Assembly: GCA_964344215.1 (NCBI GenBank)
Contig: CAYFMP010000017.1
Span: 1 to 56,148 of the forward strand
From: CAYFMP01 sp964344215
GTDB lineage: Bacteria > Pseudomonadota > Alphaproteobacteria > Rhodospirillales > Casp-alpha2
Direction: 5' to 3'
Length of the DNA: 56,148 nt
The notes below the pieces were generated by a model. That model was not told where the DNA came from. It saw only the letters and a program-made list of their open reading frames with translations, and made no database searches. Position 1 is the first letter of the stretch. Each line of letters begins with the position of its first letter. Below, piece after piece: positions 15,795 to 27,068 of the stretch. The position numbers and the translations under genes were made by a program.

Positions 15795-18218
15795 ATGAAG
15801 CCGAAACCGTTCCCCGCCAACCGTCTGACGGTCTCTTACAAAGCCAAGCAACGGGGTTTTCGAACAACCGACGAACTCGAAGACCTCGAGGGCGTGCTCG
15901 GCCAGAGCCGCGCTCTCGAAGCCATCCGGTTCGGCACCGAAATCGACTCGCCGGGCTACAATCTCTACCTCCTCGGCGACGAGGGAACCGGCAAGCACGA
16001 GGTCATTCTCGACTTCCTGCAGGAGAAAGCGGGGAAGATGGACGACCCCTGGGATTGGGTTTACGTCCATAACTTCGAGACCTCACATAAACCGAGGGCG
16101 CTCAGAATTCCCTCCGGCCGCGGCCGGGAATTGGCCTCGACCATGGAGCAATTCGTCGAGGACATCCGGGCTTCCGTCCCCGCTTTTCTCGAGAACGAGG
16201 AGAACCAGAGCCGGTTGCGGGCGGTTCAGGAAGAGTACCAGCACAAACCCGAGACGGCGTTCGAGGAACTGCGTAAGTATGCCGAGGAACACCAGTTTGC
16301 GCTCATCCGCACGCCCATGGGGTTCGGCTTCGCCCCGATGATCGGCGACGAAGTCGCCAAGCCCGAGGTTTACGACAAACTGCCGAAGGCCAATCGGCAG
16401 CGGATGGAGGCTGATATCGAGGACCTGCAGGAGAAGCTGCAAGACATCATCAAGCGCGTTCCCATTTGGGACAAGGAAAGAAGAGTCGCCCTGCGCAAGC
16501 TCTATTCGGAGATGACGGCGATCGCCATCGACTCCTCCATTGAGCAGGTCATCGAGCAGTTCCGCGATCTTCCCGAGGTCCTCGACTACCTCGACGTCGT
16601 GCACCGGGACCTGATCGAGAACTTCCACAGCATACAGATGTCCGAGCAGCGCGCCTCCGAGACCGAGCCGCCGCACGAGGGCATACCGTCATCGGTCGAG
16701 ATCGGCGGATTCGAACGCTACAAGGTCAACCCGGTCGTCGCCCACGACGAAAGCTCGGGAGCGCCGGTCGTCTACGAGGACAACCCGACGATTTCGAACC
16801 TGATGGGACGGGTCGAATACATCTCCAGGTACGGTGCGCTGGTCACCGATTTCAGTCTCATCAAGGCCGGCGCCCTGCACCGGGCCAACGGCGGTTTCAT
16901 CATTTTCGACGCTGCCAAACTGCTGTGGCAGCCGTTCTCCTGGAGTTCGCTGAAGCGGGCCTTGAAGGGAGGAAAGATCAGCATCGAGTCGGCGGGACAG
17001 ATGCTCGGACTGATCAATACGATCTCGCTGGAGCCCGAGCCGATCGGCCTCGACGTCAAAGTAATTCTCATCGGCAACCGTCTGCTCTACTACCTGTTGA
17101 GTGAGCTCGACCCGGAGTTTCAGGACCTGTTCAAGGTCCAGGTCGACTTCGACAGCGACATGGAACTCAACGAGGATCACGAGGCGCTGTTTCCCCGCAT
17201 GATCGCCGCCCGGGCCCGCAAGGACGGTCTCAGACCGCTGGCGCCGGCCGCCGTCGCCCTCGTCATGCAGCATGCCGTCCGGCTGGCCGGAGATCGCAAG
17301 AAGATTTCGATTCACATGAGGTCCGTTTCCGACCTACTCCACGAGGCCGAGTTCTATGCCAAGCAGAGCAACGCCCGGCGTATCGGCGAACAACACGTTC
17401 GCAAGGCGATCGACACCAAGATCGAGCGGGCCGACCGCCTCCGCGATAGGGTCTACGAGTCGATCACCCGGGGATTCGTCCTCATCGACACCGAAGGGGA
17501 AGCGGTGGGACAGGTCAACGGACTCAGCGTGCTCGAACTCGGCGGCTTCGCCTTCGGACGGCCGACCCGGATTACGGCACGCGTCCGCCTCGGCACCGGC
17601 AAGGTCATCGATATCGAACGCGAGGTCGAACTCGGCGGTCCGCTCCACTCGAAGGGCGTGATGATCCTGTCCGGATTCCTGGCCGCCCGATACGCCGTCA
17701 ATATCCCGTTGTCGCTGTCCGCGACCCTCGTCTTCGAACAGTCCTACGGCGGTGTCGAGGGCGACAGCGCTTCCTCGGCCGAACTTTATGCCCTGCTTTC
17801 GGCCTTGGCCGAAGCGCCGTTGCGTCAGGACCTGGCGATCACCGGTTCCGTCAACCAGAACGGAGACGTCCAGGTTATCGGCGGCGTCAACGAGAAGATC
17901 GAGGGTTTCTTCGACATTTGTCAGCGCCGTGGATTGACCGGCACGCAGGGTGTCCTGATCCCGGCCGCCAACGCCGACCATCTGATCTTGCGCGACGAGG
18001 TTATCGAGGCGGTGCGCAAAGGCAAGTTCCACATCTACCCGGTTCGCTCGGTCGACGAAGGGCTGGCGCTGCTGACGGGCCTCAATCCCGGCAAACGCAA
18101 TTCGAAAGGCCGCTACCCGAAAGGCAGCATGAACGATCGCGTCGAACGCCGCCTTGTCGCATTCGCCCGCGCCCGCCGTCAATTCGCCCGACGGGACGAC
18201 GGCAAAGGGGGAGGGTGA
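15795..18218 (+). CDS. ATP-dependent Lon-family protease (S16)
   Basis: An 807-residue protein with an AAA+ core and a C-terminal Lon protease domain. Walker A is GDEGTGKH (residues 61-68). The insertion after it is rich in charged helices (about 95-280). The proteolytic dyad is visible as Ser658 in EGDSASS and Lys701 in GGVNEKIEGF; the 43-residue spacing equals that of classical Lon. It lacks the substrate-binding N-domain of LonA, so it belongs with the LonB/LonC-like group annotated as Lon-type AAA proteases. The ATG at 15795 has AAAGGGATGG upstream. It is followed after 6 bp by a universal stress protein, suggesting a stress-related operon. Confidence 0.9.
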   Translation: MKPKPFPANRLTVSYKAKQRGFRTTDELEDLEGVLGQSRALEAIRFGTEIDSPGYNLYLLGDEGTGKHEVILDFLQEKAGKMDDPWDWVYVHNFETSHKPRALRIPSGRGRELASTMEQFVEDIRASVPAFLENEENQSRLRAVQEEYQHKPETAFEELRKYAEEHQFALIRTPMGFGFAPMIGDEVAKPEVYDKLPKANRQRMEADIEDLQEKLQDIIKRVPIWDKERRVALRKLYSEMTAIAIDSSIEQVIEQFRDLPEVLDYLDVVHRDLIENFHSIQMSEQRASETEPPHEGIPSSVEIGGFERYKVNPVVAHDESSGAPVVYEDNPTISNLMGRVEYISRYGALVTDFSLIKAGALHRANGGFIIFDAAKLLWQPFSWSSLKRALKGGKISIESAGQMLGLINTISLEPEPIGLDVKVILIGNRLLYYLLSELDPEFQDLFKVQVDFDSDMELNEDHEALFPRMIAARARKDGLRPLAPAAVALVMQHAVRLAGDRKKISIHMRSVSDLLHEAEFYAKQSNARRIGEQHVRKAIDTKIERADRLRDRVYESITRGFVLIDTEGEAVGQVNGLSVLELGGFAFGRPTRITARVRLGTGKVIDIEREVELGGPLHSKGVMILSGFLAARYAVNIPLSLSATLVFEQSYGGVEGDSASSAELYALLSALAEAPLRQDLAITGSVNQNGDVQVIGGVNEKIEGFFDICQRRGLTGTQGVLIPAANADHLILRDEVIEAVRKGKFHIYPVRSVDEGLALLTGLNPGKRNSKGRYPKGSMNDRVERRLVAFARARRQFARRDDGKGGG

Positions 18219-18224
18219 ACCGGC

Positions 18225-19073
18225 ATGCCTCTCAAACGCGAAAGCATCCTTTTTCGGCGTGTTCTGGTCGCGCTCGATGCCTCGCAGGAAGGGCGCGCCT
18301 TGCTCGAGACGGCCGCCGCCCTGGCCACATGTTTCGAAAGCCCGTTGATGGGACTCTATATCGAAGACGAGGACATGTTGGCGTTGGCCGACCTTCCGGT
18401 CGGACGCGAGGTGTCGTTTACCGGCGCCCAGGTCCGCGATCTCACGCGAAACGGACTGCAATCGCATTTCCGAAGCCATGCTTCGCGCGCACAAAGGATT
18501 CTGGAGACGGCGGCGTCGAAACAGCAAGTCGAGCACTCGTTCGAGCTCAAGCGGGGGCGTCCCGATCAGGAAATCCACCGCGCCGCCGACGAAAGCGATC
18601 TCATCGCCATCGGCCCGGTGGTCGGAGCGATCTTCCGTTCGCGGGGCGAAGAGCCGATGCGGCGGCTGTCGGAAAGCGCGGCGCGCGGCCTTTTGGTCGT
18701 CTCCAATCTGTCGCTGACCGCGACCAGTGGTCCGATCGCCGCGGTTTTTACCGGCACGCCAACGGGCGAAAGGGCGGTTCGGATCGCCATGCATGTCGCC
18801 AACGGGCTGGGGCGGACCGTAATGGTCGCGTTGATGCCGTCCGAAATGACCGTTCAGGAACTTCAACAGCGGTTGCAAGGGATCGTCGAGGAGCCCGACG
18901 AAAAGCCGATCGTCGAGATCGACGACAGCCCGCAGGCCGTTCGCTCCCTATCCCGCAGGAGGCCGGGGCTGGTCATCGTTCCCGAGGATGTGGCCGAACA
19001 GGTATATATTCGTTCCGAGAGAGCGGGATACCCGGTGCTCATTCTCAGAAGCGACGACAGCAACGGAAAATGA
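18225..19073 (+). CDS. Tandem universal stress protein domain protein
   Basis: A 282-residue cytoplasmic protein made of two UspA-like halves. The first begins FRRVLVALDASQEGRALLETAAALA (about residues 10-150) and is complete. The second (about 160-275) begins GPIAAVFTGTPTGERAVRIAMHVA and is shorter and more divergent. The nucleotide-binding glycine motif G-x2-G-x9-G(S/T) is not clear in either half, so ATP binding is uncertain. It has a strong GGAGGG site and starts 6 bp after the Lon gene, so it is probably co-expressed with it. Confidence 0.8.
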   Translation: MPLKRESILFRRVLVALDASQEGRALLETAAALATCFESPLMGLYIEDEDMLALADLPVGREVSFTGAQVRDLTRNGLQSHFRSHASRAQRILETAASKQQVEHSFELKRGRPDQEIHRAADESDLIAIGPVVGAIFRSRGEEPMRRLSESAARGLLVVSNLSLTATSGPIAAVFTGTPTGERAVRIAMHVANGLGRTVMVALMPSEMTVQELQQRLQGIVEEPDEKPIVEIDDSPQAVRSLSRRRPGLVIVPEDVAEQVYIRSERAGYPVLILRSDDSNGK

Positions 19074-19245
19074 AATCGAACCGATGTCCATCCCTTCCAC
19101 CCGACCCGGGAAGCTGACCGATATCAATGCATTAGAGCGATTCTCCTGCGATGCTGTTGGGTGGAGGTTGACTTTCCCGTCGGTCCATTGAGCCGCCGGG
19201 AAGGGATGAAGTGCGCGTTCGTTCAGAAACGGAGAAACCGGAACG

Positions 19246-19695
19246 ATGGCAACCAAACTGATCTGGATTGTTCTTGCCGACGGCATGAACGCCAAGTTTT
19301 TCGAAAGTCTGGGCCGCGGCCGGGGCCTCAAGGAAATCGCTCCCGGGGGCCTTTCCGGGCGCAACCTGCCGGGACGCGAAATCATGGCCGACAGGCCAGG
19401 CCGAGCTTTCGATTCCCACGGGGAGGGTCGTCATGCGATGGGATACAGGACGCCGCCGCGGCAAGTCGAGAAACAGCGGTTCGTATCCGAAGTCGTTTCC
19501 TGGCTCGACGACCCGAAACGACGCAACCGCTACGACCAGCTCGCCATCGTGGCGCCGCCGAGGGTGCTCGGCGAATTTCGTTCGGCGATGCCGCGGGCGG
19601 TCCGCGCCAAGGTCGTCTTCGAACTGGGGAAGGATTTGCTCGGCATTCCCAAGGACAGGCTGATCCGGGTTCTGAGGGACGCCAGACTGGCCTGA
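19246..19695 (+). CDS. Host attachment protein family (PF10116-like)
   Basis: A 149-residue protein with the layout of the family annotated as required for attachment to host cells: an N-terminal IWIVLADGMNAKFFE, a central segment with basic residues before VEKQRFVSEVVSWL, and LAIVAPPRVLGEFR, ending in a segment about LGKDLLGIPKDRL. The family name comes from an Agrobacterium phenotype. The fold resembles eRF1 domain 2-like proteins and the molecular function is unknown. GGAG precedes the ATG. It sits between the stress protein and nicotinate phosphoribosyltransferase genes, which suggests a stress-linked rather than symbiosis-specific setting. Confidence 0.8.
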   Translation: MATKLIWIVLADGMNAKFFESLGRGRGLKEIAPGGLSGRNLPGREIMADRPGRAFDSHGEGRHAMGYRTPPRQVEKQRFVSEVVSWLDDPKRRNRYDQLAIVAPPRVLGEFRSAMPRAVRAKVVFELGKDLLGIPKDRLIRVLRDARLA

Positions 19696-19783
19696 TGTTC
19701 GATACCGAGCTTCGGCGGGAAGCGACAGGACGTTGTCGTGATCGACGGACCGGTGCCGATCGCAGATACGCTGAGGTACGGAG

Positions 19784-21184
19784 ATGCATGATCGAGTTCG
19801 CGCCGAAAACTTGAAAAACGAGCTTGGGAAACCCGAGTCCGAGCCGTGGCCGGCCGATGATAATATCGGCCTGTTCACCGACCTCTACGAACTCACCATG
19901 CTGCAAACCTATTTCGCCGCAGGAATGGACGACGAGGCCGTATTCAGTCTGTTCGTCCGGCGTCTGCCGAAGCAACGCGGGTTCCTTCTCGCCTGCGGCC
20001 TCGAAAGCGTTCTTCGATATTTCGAAAACCTGCATTTCTCGCCGCAAAGCCTCGAATACCTGAGGTCCACCGGCCGCTTCTCCGAGGATTTTCTGAAACG
20101 GCTCGCCGACCTCCGCTTCGAAGGCGATGTCTTCGCCTTGCCCGAAGGAACGCCGGTATTCGCCGACGAGCCTATCCTCGAGGTGGTGGCGCCGATCGCC
20201 CAAGCACAGGTGGCCGAGACGTTCGTCATGAACCAGATTCATCTGTCCACCGTGCTGGCCACCAAGGCGGCGCGTCTGGTCGAGGCGGCGGAAGGGCGCT
20301 TGGTCGTCGATTTCGGTTCGCGCCGCATGCACGGCATCGACTCGGCGCTGAAAGGCGCGCGCGCCTTCTACATCGCCGGCCTTGACGCCACCTCCAATGT
20401 ATTGGCCGGAAACGTCTACGGGGTACCGATCGCCGGCACCATGGCCCATAGCTTCGTTCAGGCTTTCGACCATGAGGCGGACGCCTTCCGTGTCTTCGTC
20501 GACGAGCATCCCGAGACCATCCTTCTGGTCGATACCTACGATACCCTGGAAGGGGTCCGCCGCGTCGTCGACCTCGCCCACCAACTCGGAGACGACTTCA
20601 AGGTCACCGGTATCCGCCTCGATTCAGGCGATCTCGGCGCGCTTGCCGTGGCCGCCCGGAAGCTGCTGGACGAGGCCGGCCTCGACAGACTGACGATCTT
20701 CGCCAGCGGCGGCCTCGATGAGCACGAAATCAGGAGACTGGTGAGGAGCGGCGCCCCCATCGACGGCTTCGGGGTCGGCACGGCGCTCGGCGTTGCCGAG
20801 GATGCGCCGAGTCTCGACATCGCCTACAAGCTGTGCGCATACGCCGGCCGAGGACGCCTGAAGCTTTCTACCGGCAAGCCGATACTGCCGGGACGCAAGC
20901 AGGTCTTCCGCCGCATGCGGGACGAAATGGCGGCCGGCGACGTCACCGCTCGCGCCGACGAAACCTTGCCCGGACGCCCATTGCTGCGCCATGTCATGCG
21001 CAATGGCCGCCGCCTCGATCCGCCCGAGCCCCTGGACAGAATCCGGGAGCGGGCCAGAACCGAGATCGCCGCCCTGCCGAAGTTGACCCGGGAACTGGCG
21101 TTGGACGAGCCCGGATACCCTGTCGACGTCAGCAAAGAGCTTCGCGCCCATCAGGCCGAGGTCGAAGGTTGGGTCGCCGGCTGA
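19784..21184 (+). CDS. pncB: Nicotinate phosphoribosyltransferase
   Basis: A 466-residue enzyme of the NAD salvage pathway that joins nicotinate to PRPP. Motifs include GLFTDLYELTMLQTYFAAGM at the N-terminus, the central DFGSRRMHGIDSALKGARAFYIAGLDATSNV, GTMAHSFVQAF carrying the active-site His, and RLDSGDLGALA. GAGG lies 10 nt ahead of the ATG at 19784. Length and motifs are those of the archaeal/alphaproteobacterial-type enzyme. It ends only 15 bp from the convergent ftsH gene. NAD salvage fits the NADH-centred neighbourhood, but no direct link is implied. Confidence 0.93.
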   Translation: MHDRVRAENLKNELGKPESEPWPADDNIGLFTDLYELTMLQTYFAAGMDDEAVFSLFVRRLPKQRGFLLACGLESVLRYFENLHFSPQSLEYLRSTGRFSEDFLKRLADLRFEGDVFALPEGTPVFADEPILEVVAPIAQAQVAETFVMNQIHLSTVLATKAARLVEAAEGRLVVDFGSRRMHGIDSALKGARAFYIAGLDATSNVLAGNVYGVPIAGTMAHSFVQAFDHEADAFRVFVDEHPETILLVDTYDTLEGVRRVVDLAHQLGDDFKVTGIRLDSGDLGALAVAARKLLDEAGLDRLTIFASGGLDEHEIRRLVRSGAPIDGFGVGTALGVAEDAPSLDIAYKLCAYAGRGRLKLSTGKPILPGRKQVFRRMRDEMAAGDVTARADETLPGRPLLRHVMRNGRRLDPPEPLDRIRERARTEIAALPKLTRELALDEPGYPVDVSKELRAHQAEVEGWVAG

Positions 21185-21199
21185 TCGCTCGGAAAGGCC

Positions 21200-23029
<1,830 letters not shown>

Positions 23030-23167
23030 TCGCCGCCTCCAAAAGGCGGGCATACGACGAACCCCGCGGCGCCAACCCGTTCGTTCGCCGCATCACCACT
23101 TATGACCATAGCGGCCGGCGGCGGGGTAGATCATTGATTTCGATCATGTTTGCCCGTGGCCAGGACA

Positions 23168-24898
23168 TCACCGCGAGGCCCGTGCGCCTCGTTCCTGTCG
23201 CTGCAACTGCTTTTCGGCCGTTTCGCGCATCCGGAACTTCTGAAGTTTTCCGGTCACGGTGGTCGGGAATTCGTCGACGATCCTGATGTAGCGCGGCACT
23301 TTGAAATGGGCCAGGCCGTCGCGGCAGTAGTCGCGGATTTCCTCCTCGTCGGCGAGCTCGCCCGCGTGCAGTTGGACCCAGGCCATGACCTCCTCGCCCA
23401 TGAACTCGTCGGCGATGCCGAAAACGGCGGCCTGGGCGACCTTCGGATGCTCGAACAGGCAAGCCTCGATTTCAGCCGGGTAGACGTTCTCGCCGCCGCG
23501 GATAATCAGTTCCTTGAGACGTCCGGTGATCCGCACGTAACCGTCCGTATCCATGGTGCCGAGGTCGCCCGAACGCAGCCAGCCGTCGGCATCGACCGCG
23601 GCCGCCGAGGCCTCGGCGTCGCCGTAGTAGCCCTTCATCACGTGATAGCCGCGAAAGCAGACCTCGCCAACTTCACCGATCGGCAACGTGCGGCCATCGT
23701 CGGCCGCCACGATCTTGACCTCCTGGTGCGGCAGATTGCGGCCGACCGTTTGGGTCCGGCGTTCGATCGAATCGTCGCGGCGCGTCAGGTGGGTCAGCGG
23801 CGAAGCTTCCGTCTGGCCGTAGCCGATGAGGATCTCGGGGCAATGCATGTCGGTCATGACCCGCCTCATCAGCGGCTCCGGACAAGGCGCACCGGCCATG
23901 ATGCCGGTCCGCAGGCTGCCGAGATCAAAGTCCTCGAAGCGGCCGTGCTCGAGCTGGGCGATGAACATGGTCGGCACGCCGTGAACGGCGGTGCAGCGTT
24001 CCTCGGCGATTGCCTCCAAGGTGGCCTCTGCGTCGAAATGCTCGGCCGGGAGGACCAGACAGGCACCGACGGCCAGGCACATCAGATTGGCCAGCACCAT
24101 CCCGAAGCAGTGATAGAACGGCACCGGCACACAGAGCCGGTCGTGCTCGTCGAAACCCAGCGCCCGGCCCGCGAAATAGGCGTTGTTGAGGATGTTGTGG
24201 TGGCTCAGCACGACGGCCTTGGGGAATCCCGTCGTCCCCGAGGTGTATTGGATGTTGATGGGTTCGTCGCGATCGAGCGCCGCCGTTCGCCGGTCCAATT
24301 CGCCATCATCGATGTCGCGGCCGGCTTCGATGACATCCCGCCATACCGTGAAGCTCGGATGGGGTCGCTTTGTCTTCATGGGGTCGGCCGGATCGTAGAC
24401 GATGACGCGGCGCAGGTGCGGGAACGCCTTGTCATCGAGTTGCGGATTGTCCTTCTCGAGTCCGGGCGCCACGCTCGTCATCATCTCCACGTAGTCGCTC
24501 GAGCGGAAAGCCGGAATCAGGAACAGGCCCTGGACTTCCGAGCGTTCGAGCGCATAGGCCAGCTCACGGGGCCGATAAGCGGGGTTGATGTTGACCAGCA
24601 CGGCGCCGATGCGGGCCGTCGCCATCTGCACCAAAAGCCACTCGACGTTATCGGTCGACCAGATGCCGATGCGGTCGCCCCGACCGAAGCCGAGCCCAAT
24701 CAAGCCGGCGGCGACTTCGTCTATGCCCTCCTTCAACTCGGCATAGGTCAGCCGCCGGTTCTGGTGCCGGCAGACGATCGCCTCGCGGCCGGCAAATCGC
24801 GCCGCAACGCCGTCGAAATGTTCGGGGATGGTGGCGCCGAGCAGTTCTTCGTCGCCGCCGGCGTGGCAATAGCTGAGGGCTGATTTCGCCCCGTTCAC
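23168..24898 (-). CDS. AMP-forming acyl-CoA synthetase
   Basis: A 576-residue ligase of the ANL superfamily that activates a carboxylic acid with ATP and CoA. The P-loop-like motif is IQYTSGTTGFPKAV, followed by VPFYHCFGMV, IGYGQTEASP, GWLRSGDLGTMDTDGYVRITGRLKELI and a C-terminal VTGKLQKF containing the catalytic Lys. Substrate class is not certain; the closest look is to medium/long-chain fatty acyl-CoA synthetases. The start overlaps the upstream porB stop as ATGA, so it is the last gene of the dehydrogenase-por operon, which suggests an acid linked to 2-oxoacid metabolism. Confidence 0.92.
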   Translation of the reverse strand: MNGAKSALSYCHAGGDEELLGATIPEHFDGVAARFAGREAIVCRHQNRRLTYAELKEGIDEVAAGLIGLGFGRGDRIGIWSTDNVEWLLVQMATARIGAVLVNINPAYRPRELAYALERSEVQGLFLIPAFRSSDYVEMMTSVAPGLEKDNPQLDDKAFPHLRRVIVYDPADPMKTKRPHPSFTVWRDVIEAGRDIDDGELDRRTAALDRDEPINIQYTSGTTGFPKAVVLSHHNILNNAYFAGRALGFDEHDRLCVPVPFYHCFGMVLANLMCLAVGACLVLPAEHFDAEATLEAIAEERCTAVHGVPTMFIAQLEHGRFEDFDLGSLRTGIMAGAPCPEPLMRRVMTDMHCPEILIGYGQTEASPLTHLTRRDDSIERRTQTVGRNLPHQEVKIVAADDGRTLPIGEVGEVCFRGYHVMKGYYGDAEASAAAVDADGWLRSGDLGTMDTDGYVRITGRLKELIIRGGENVYPAEIEACLFEHPKVAQAAVFGIADEFMGEEVMAWVQLHAGELADEEEIRDYCRDGLAHFKVPRYIRIVDEFPTTVTGKLQKFRMRETAEKQLQRQERGARASR

Positions 24899-25818
24899 GG
24901 GTCACCTTCCGAGGCGGCCCAGTAGGCGTCCACCCGTTCCTGGATTTCGTTCAACAGCGCTTCGTTGGGCTCGGGCTCGAACAGGTGCCGGAAACGGCCC
25001 TGCAGCTTGAGGTATTCCTCGACCGGAACGCGTGGGTGCGGGATACGGGTGTGCACGACCTCGCCATCGACGAATTCCTTCAACGGCCAAACGCCGGTCT
25101 TGACGGCGAGGCGGCCGATCTCGACGGAATGCTGCGGGTCGAAATCCCAGCCGGTCGGGCACGGCGAAAGAGCGATGATCAGCCGCGGTCCGCTGAGCGC
25201 CTTGGCGCGCTCGACCTTGCGGGCCAGGTCGAGCGGCTCGGCCGCGATCACGCTCGCCACATAGGCCGGATCGTGGGCCACCCAGATATCGAACAGGTCC
25301 TTCTTGAACCCGAGGTAGCCGGCTTCGCCACCCGCCGTCGACGTGCGCGCGCCGTGCGGTGTCGCCCCCGACGTCTGCTGACCGGTATTGCCGTATCCCT
25401 CGTTGTCGTAACAGAGGTAGATGAAATCGAGGCCGCGCTCGATCGCCCCCGAAGTCGCCGACAGGCCCATGCCGTAGGCGGCGCCGTCGCCGGTCAGCAC
25501 CACCACGTTGAGATCCTCTTCCTCGGTGATCCGGCCCTGCGATTTTAGGATATCGAGGGCATCGCGGATTCCCTGGGCGCCGGCCGGCGCCGAGGCCATC
25601 GACGTATACAGCCACGACCCCTGGAACGGCGTGAACGGATAAACCGACAACAGCGACATGCAGCCGGCAGCATTGACGAAGACGGTGTTCTCGCCGAGCA
25701 CGTCGTAGACCTCGTGTACCGCCCCCAGTCCACCACAACCGGCGCACATGGCGGTACCGGCGCCGAGCAGGTGCGCCGTCGGCAGGTCTCTTGCCCGCTT
25801 GAACCGAGTCTCGCTCAT
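24895..25818 (-). CDS. 2-oxoacid:ferredoxin oxidoreductase, beta subunit
   Basis: A 307-residue subunit carrying the thiamine diphosphate site, with GTAMCAGCGGLGA near the N-terminus and the ThDP motif LTGDGAAYGMGLSATSGAI...CYDNEGYGNTGQQTSG. Cysteines in MCAGCGG, plus a later one in CPTGWDF, are likely ligands of the proximal 4Fe-4S cluster. It resembles PorB. The ATG at 25818 has AAGGAGG upstream and is 5 bp from the alpha subunit stop. The long frame open to 27177 is a shadow of the alpha gene. Substrate could be pyruvate or a branched-chain or aromatic 2-oxoacid. Confidence 0.92.
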   Translation of the reverse strand: MSETRFKRARDLPTAHLLGAGTAMCAGCGGLGAVHEVYDVLGENTVFVNAAGCMSLLSVYPFTPFQGSWLYTSMASAPAGAQGIRDALDILKSQGRITEEEDLNVVVLTGDGAAYGMGLSATSGAIERGLDFIYLCYDNEGYGNTGQQTSGATPHGARTSTAGGEAGYLGFKKDLFDIWVAHDPAYVASVIAAEPLDLARKVERAKALSGPRLIIALSPCPTGWDFDPQHSVEIGRLAVKTGVWPLKEFVDGEVVHTRIPHPRVPVEEYLKLQGRFRHLFEPEPNEALLNEIQERVDAYWAASEGDP

Positions 25819-25823
25819 CGCCT

Positions 25824-27068
25824 TTACCCTCCTTCGTTTCGAGGTGCCCCTTCGGCCGCCGCGATGGCCTGCAATTTGCGCATCTGACGCAATTCGTCGG
25901 CGGTGTAGAGAAGCCGCGGCGGCGGCACCCTGCCCGTGTCGCCGGCCCGCACCGCGATCGCCGCCATCTCGGCGAACTCGTCGTCGCCGATGTCGCGGCC
26001 GCCGAGGCCCCCTATGAAGCCGACCAACGGCGGCGCGCCGTCGCTGCCGTAGAGGGCGGAGGCGATCTCGGCGTGCAGCACGCCGCCCTTGCCGACCGAC
26101 AGGTTCTGGTCGATCACCGCCACCCCCTTGAGACCGCCGAGCAGGCGGCGCAAGTCTTCCTCGGGAAACGGCCGCAACAGCCGCGGCCGGACCAATCCGA
26201 CCCGACGGCCGCCGGCCCTGAGGCCGTCCACCGTCGCTTTCGCCTTGTTGGCGAACGAGCCGATCATCGCGAACGCCACCTCGGCATCGTCCATGCGGTA
26301 GGCCTCGACCGCGGGCTGGGAACGCCCGAACGCCGCCTCGAAATCGGCCGCCGCGTCTTCGAAGGCGGGACGCGCCGCTTCGGCGGCCCGCTGAATCTCG
26401 TAGCGGAAGTAGGAATAGGTGGCACCGCCGAGCACCGCGACCGCTTCGCTGACCGGCCGTCCGCCCCGGAAGGCGAGGGTGCCGGCATCGTACGGCGGCA
26501 GAAAACCGGAGGTATCGTCGTCGCCCGGCAACATGACGGGTTCGCGGGTGAACGACAGGTAGAAACCGTCCAGGTTGACGATCACTGGCAGCCGGACCCG
26601 CTGGTCCTCGGCCGTGCGATAGGCGAGCAGGATCGAATCGACGACCTCCTGGCAGGTCGCGCAGTGGACCTGCAGGAAGCCGCTGTCGCGGGCCGCCAGG
26701 ATGTCGTTGTGGTCGGGTTCCAGCGTCACCGGCGTGGCCAGCGCCCGCGACACGTTGACGAGGACGAACGGGGCCCGCCAGCCGGCCACCGTGTAGAGCA
26801 TCTCCATGCCGTAGAGCAGGCCCTGGCTGGAGGTTGCGGTGAAGGCACGCACCCCGGCGGCAGCGGCGGCGCCGGCGGCGGTGATCATGGAGTGTTCCGA
26901 TTCCAGCGTCACCATGCGTGCCGCCATCTCGTCGCGATCGATCCAACGACCCAGCGTCTCGATGATCTCGGTCTGCGGGGTGATCGGGAACACCGGTAGA
27001 TACTCGACGCCGGCCAACCGGGCGCCCCAGGCGGCGGCGGCGTTTCCAGTGAGCAGCAGACGGTTCAT
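25824..27068 (-). CDS. 2-oxoacid:ferredoxin oxidoreductase, alpha subunit
   Basis: A 414-residue subunit, typical of PorA. The N-terminal pyrimidine-binding domain has VEYLPVFPITPQTEIIE and ESEHSMITAAGAAAAAGVRAFTATSSQGLLYG. A central transketolase-type domain is followed by domain III with RPRLLRPFPEEDLRRLL. The ATG at 27068 overlaps the stop of the gamma/delta gene, showing translational coupling. Together with the beta and gamma-delta genes it would form a complete CoA-acylating oxidoreductase that makes acyl-CoA, CO2 and reduced ferredoxin. Confidence 0.92.
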   Translation of the reverse strand: MNRLLLTGNAAAAWGARLAGVEYLPVFPITPQTEIIETLGRWIDRDEMAARMVTLESEHSMITAAGAAAAAGVRAFTATSSQGLLYGMEMLYTVAGWRAPFVLVNVSRALATPVTLEPDHNDILAARDSGFLQVHCATCQEVVDSILLAYRTAEDQRVRLPVIVNLDGFYLSFTREPVMLPGDDDTSGFLPPYDAGTLAFRGGRPVSEAVAVLGGATYSYFRYEIQRAAEAARPAFEDAAADFEAAFGRSQPAVEAYRMDDAEVAFAMIGSFANKAKATVDGLRAGGRRVGLVRPRLLRPFPEEDLRRLLGGLKGVAVIDQNLSVGKGGVLHAEIASALYGSDGAPPLVGFIGGLGGRDIGDDEFAEMAAIAVRAGDTGRVPPPRLLYTADELRQMRKLQAIAAAEGAPRNEGG